This document shows, in pieces, positions 62,701 through 64,000 of a stretch of 64,000 nucleotides of DNA. The number at the start of each line of letters is the position of its first letter. Within the stretch, counting starts at the first letter, position 1. Source of the DNA: Variovorax paradoxus (GTDB lineage Bacteria > Pseudomonadota > Gammaproteobacteria > Burkholderiales > Burkholderiaceae_C). The position numbers and the translations under genes were made by a program. The notes under the pieces are model-generated. The model searched no databases. It was not told the origin of the DNA and worked only from the letters and a program-made list of their open reading frames with translations. Location of the stretch: assembly GCF_030815975.1 (NCBI RefSeq), contig NZ_JAUSXL010000002.1, forward strand, positions 4,328,501-4,392,500. Direction: 5' to 3'.

Positions 62701-64000
62701 CACGGCGAGCGACGCTGCGGTGCTGACGGCGGGGCGCGATATCAACGTGCGGACGACGACGGCTTCCGGCGCCACCGGCAACAGCAATATCGACCGGGTG
62801 GCCGGCGTGTATGTGGCCAACCCCGGTGGCGTGCTCATTGCGTCCGCAGGCCGTGACGTCAACCTGGTCGGTGCCGCACTGACCAGTGCGGGCGCCGCAT
62901 CGGTGGGCGCGGGCCGCAACATCAACCTGGGCACGGTCACCGAGTCGAGCACCGCGTCCGCCCTCGGGCAGGGGATCGCGGGTCTGGCCAGCCAGAGCCG
63001 CGAGGTCGGCTCGGTCATCCAGGGGCAGGACAACGTGCGCCTGGCGGCCGGCAACGACATCAACATCCGTGCCGGCGCTGTCGCCAGTGTCGATGGCGCC
63101 TTGATTGCCACCGCGAAGAACGACATCAACCTCACGGCGGGGCAGTCCACGACCAGCGTTTCGACAGCCACGCAGAAGTCCTCCAAGAGCCTGTTCAAGA
63201 AGAGCAGTTCCAGCACCTTCGACAGCACCAGCACCACGGACGTGCTCTCCAGCAGCCTGAGCGGCAAGACCGTGGCTGTCGTGGCAGGCAACGACATCAA
63301 CCTCCAGGCCGCGCAACTCCATTCCGACGAGGCCATGGGGCTGTCGGCTGGCCGCGACATCAATCTCACCACGGCCAACCGGACGAACCAGGAGATGCAT
63401 GCCGCGCAAAGTCGAAGCAGCGGCACGGTCTTCGGTCAGGCCCTCGCCGGCGCCACATTCGCCGGAGATGCGACCGCGATCGCCATTGCGGGCAACAAGA
63501 AGTCCTCCAATCATGCTGAAGCCAGCATCAGCACCCAGGCCATCGGTACCAGTATTTCGGCCGGTAGCCTACAGACCGTGAGCGGGCGCGACACCACCTT
63601 GCAGGGAGCCACGGTCGTCACAGACAACGACATCACGATGATGTCCGGGCGCAACCTCACCATCGAGAGCGCACAGAACACCCGCGTCGAGACCAGCTAC
63701 GACGCCAACGGCAAGTCCGGGATGGTGGGCACCTGGTACAACCCGGCCATCGGTAACGTCAAGGGCTCCCAGGCGAGCGCAACCGCCAGCACGACCCAGC
63801 AGGCCAGCCAGGTCGCCAGCCTCGCAGGCAACGTGACCTTGGTGGCGGGCAATGAATACCGGCAGATGGCCAGCAGCATCATGGCTGCCGGGCAGGCGGG
63901 GCCGCTTGTCGGCGGTGACGTCAACATCCTCGCGAAGAACGTCGTCATTAACGAGGCCTACAACACCACGCAAACGGTCACTCTCGACAAGAGCTCCAGC
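56729..64000 (+). CDS. Two-partner-secretion filamentous haemagglutinin / CdiA-type giant protein, N-terminal part
   Basis: The frame is open from ATG 56729 to the last base (2424 codons), so the C-terminus is missing. The start MNKNFHRVIWSAARAMRVV is an extended signal peptide (ESPR). The TPS secretion domain follows QIVANP near residue 70, with NEVNSSNPSYVNG and FILANPSGIAVNGG (Asn179). Long runs of beta-helix repeats come next, broken by Gly/Thr-rich linkers near residues 440-485 and 1705-1765. A CdiA-like central segment starts near residue 1785 (GPGGYLVETDPRFANYR, WLSSDYLLNSL, GYRFLDGFSSDEDQY), then FHA-2-like repeats (AGRDINL, AGNDINI). It acts at the cell surface in adhesion or contact-dependent inhibition. 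The TpsB partner is not upstream. Confidence 0.92.
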   Translation, partial: MNKNFHRVIWSAARAMRVVVHEAATTTGKGSSKAITITKGVFAGVAAVAPILLGFSLAGLLAAPYAQAQIVANPMAPGALRPTILVAPNGVGVVNITTPSAAGVSRNQYIQFDVNGRGVIVNNARSNVQSQLGGWINGNPYLATGPARVILNEVNSSNPSYVNGPVEIAGQRAEFILANPSGIAVNGGTFINSSRVTLTTGTPQFNALGGLDAYVVRGGNVTVGSGGLDATRADLLTLISRGVVVNGGIWANDLKLVAGANVVSADAMNVTPTTGTGPAPSYAIDVAQLGGMYAGHIQLLANEAGIGVRNAGAIQASASAGVAGLAGLGQLVVTSAGRLENTGTIQVTANANLSASALANSGTVSGGSNLKVTTQENLTNALNGAGGTLEGQGIQLASTAGDIDNRGGTIRQTSGVALTLAAPTVSNTRGGVIGLEPAPAPTAGTGGTAGTGTTSGGTTGTGSTSSGGTTTATGGTTTTTTAPVPIEPGTITAAGALRNDGGKIYAGGPITLQSANLINSGGTLSVASMALSQPSFSNHGGTLNVSSAFTGSLGTFDNSAGTLNAGSLDIATSGDVVNTDGVLTSATDANLSVGGTLENTRGTITATGALTANVAGAISNTGGTLASNQALALTGQSLNNSQGTIQSAGGNVQLTLGQQLLNTDGHIASGTNLAIQTGSLEGSSGHLQSTGDLSITAAQGLSATGTTVAGGNAMLQGAFVDLSGSQTGAANIAITATQGNVTTSGATVATPGTLAITANAQLGQTLVNSAGQLNAGQLQINVSNLANTNGGQIVQTGTGATVLAVSGGIDNSNGRIASNGQDLSLSGATITNTGGGIEHAGTGTLSIAGGSYSGANGQITGNGALAVAVSGAFNQDGGTTYARQIDLSAGSLSNQGGSLVQAGSGATTLAVGGLLNNNAGTIASNGPIAASAGSMSNQGGTLQAAGSSDLSLTVANQLDNSAGGKILAGGNATVAAGSLKNDAGSLTAVGDLAVTVAGAATNVGGTLAANGNTTLTAGTLDNSSGTTAAVTGNLSATTTGATTNNGGTLQAGGAATLSNGGLINQSGKVFGNSLSVNTHGNTLDNTQGTLAATTTVATSSGMLLNDAGLIQSSGTMTVNTNGQSLSNTHAAGYTNGQGGITSGGALDLKTGAINNATGFIGAKNTLTASTQAFSNAGGGVVLGQSTVAINTNGSTYDNSGGQTLAAGDLGIAAGTLTNTGGLIRSAATTTLNAGSVVNTNTRGTDQGIEGRNVAIGTGNLNNNAGAIRADLNATITSGGTVDNTNGLISAGDTLKIVDPNAATPSAKTLNLINTGGTLVADKSLQIDAATFSGDGQLVSGQDLSVALTQDIVNNAEVIANGNLSYTTTGHFTNNGKLLAGQTLTVVGHDIDNTANAEMSGTNTTVNAAGTLTNRGLIDSAGTTRLNAGAVNNVGTGRIYGNDISIAAGTLLNDIETLDGVTKSGTIATRNTLNIGAATITNREHALIFSGGDMAIGGALDAAGKATGQGGTLNNLSATIESLGNMSISMAQINNWDTHIKLGPQATTTTQVVSVAPVGGGGFYTLDQVVVIPGQPFVWARNPDGSTGALLYSNGYGIWTTTSTTTADTAINADPALISSGGDMTLVGAVYNRDSRIIAGGTLTAANVTNEALKGNYRTTSFSTVVNDKGQQQPIVLGPTKNGTVDVGAFEYIDHVNATSGYNPGTAATGSTGASGGGAGSATGGTRTGTIVEVAANVGGVAGAGGAGAGASGGANGGSGQAIPLVVRTSTPNVGLPTASLFSLHAGPGGYLVETDPRFANYRAWLSSDYLLNSLGLDPNHTLKRLGDGFYEQKLIREQVAQLTGYRFLDGFSSDEDQYTALMNAGVTFAKQYGLRPGVALTAAQMAQLTSDIVWLVEQTVTLPDGSTQRVLVPQVYVRVRPGDIDGSGALLSADATVIKSSGDLVNTGTIAGRTLVSINAENVNNLAGGRIAGGSIGINARNDINNIGASITASDAAVLTAGRDINVRTTTASGATGNSNIDRVAGVYVANPGGVLIASAGRDVNLVGAALTSAGAASVGAGRNINLGTVTESSTASALGQGIAGLASQSREVGSVIQGQDNVRLAAGNDINIRAGAVASVDGALIATAKNDINLTAGQSTTSVSTATQKSSKSLFKKSSSSTFDSTSTTDVLSSSLSGKTVAVVAGNDINLQAAQLHSDEAMGLSAGRDINLTTANRTNQEMHAAQSRSSGTVFGQALAGATFAGDATAIAIAGNKKSSNHAEASISTQAIGTSISAGSLQTVSGRDTTLQGATVVTDNDITMMSGRNLTIESAQNTRVETSYDANGKSGMVGTWYNPAIGNVKGSQASATASTTQQASQVASLAGNVTLVAGNEYRQMASSIMAAGQAGPLVGGDVNILAKNVVINEAYNTTQTVTLDKSSS

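Noticed and set aside
56615..63514. A 2299-codon open frame on the minus strand opposite the haemagglutinin gene
   Set aside because: It lies antisense to a clearly real protein with signal peptide, TPS domain and repeats. Its open state follows from the codon bias and repeat sequence (few TTA, CTA or TCA on the plus strand). Its translation is low-complexity Ala/Gly/Arg/Asp/Val-rich with no domain, signal peptide or ribosome site.

Overview
The window is GC-rich (roughly two thirds G+C by eye) and almost fully coding. It most resembles a beta-proteobacterium of the Burkholderiales, probably Comamonadaceae and Variovorax-like. The clues are the housekeeping block cysS, DNA glycosylase, accA, tilS, lysC, tRNA-Ser and short intergenic repeats of a kind I associate with that family. 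The genus is an inference, not proven here.

Layout: (1) 1-4800, housekeeping genes ending in tRNA-Ser(GCU) and a terminator. (2) 4952-29756, a large C1-transfer island for oxidising formaldehyde to formate with tetrahydromethanopterin (H4MPT) and a methanofuran-like cofactor. It holds fae, mtdB, mch and fhcBADC, plus cofactor genes: beta-RFAP synthase, three ATP-grasp ligases, FolB-like, DmrB-like, DHPS-like, MfnB, MfnE, MfnF and MfnD homologues and a pABA synthase fusion. It also encodes a sigma-54 activator. (3) 29787-32823, a three-gene operon of a peptidase-like hydrolase and a NarX/NarL-type two-component system. (4) 32987-36286, pqqABCDE for the PQQ cofactor. (5) 36335-37470, a less GC-rich insert with the mobile mystery pair (HTH protein plus Fic protein) and three operator-like repeats at exact 33-bp spacing. 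(6) 37517-48804, on the minus strand, a lanthanide-type methanol dehydrogenase cluster: xoxF, xoxG, xoxJ, two unknown periplasmic proteins, a beta-propeller, and mxaD, R, S, A, C, K, L-type accessory genes without mxaI. (7) 49339-56437, an ABC exporter-like cassette, a beta-propeller, two binding proteins and a TonB receptor, resembling lanthanide-uptake (lut) loci. (8) 56729 to the window end, the first 2424 codons of a giant two-partner-secretion haemagglutinin (FhaB/CdiA type).

Together regions 2-7 form an almost complete methylotrophy module: XoxF with PQQ oxidises methanol or another alcohol in the periplasm, electrons leave through XoxG, formaldehyde is captured by Fae in the cytoplasm, and MtdB, Mch and the Fhc complex carry it to formate. 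Strong -24/-12 promoter matches precede the FolB-like gene, fhcB and xoxF. This suggests the sigma-54 activator encoded inside the island may coordinate them.
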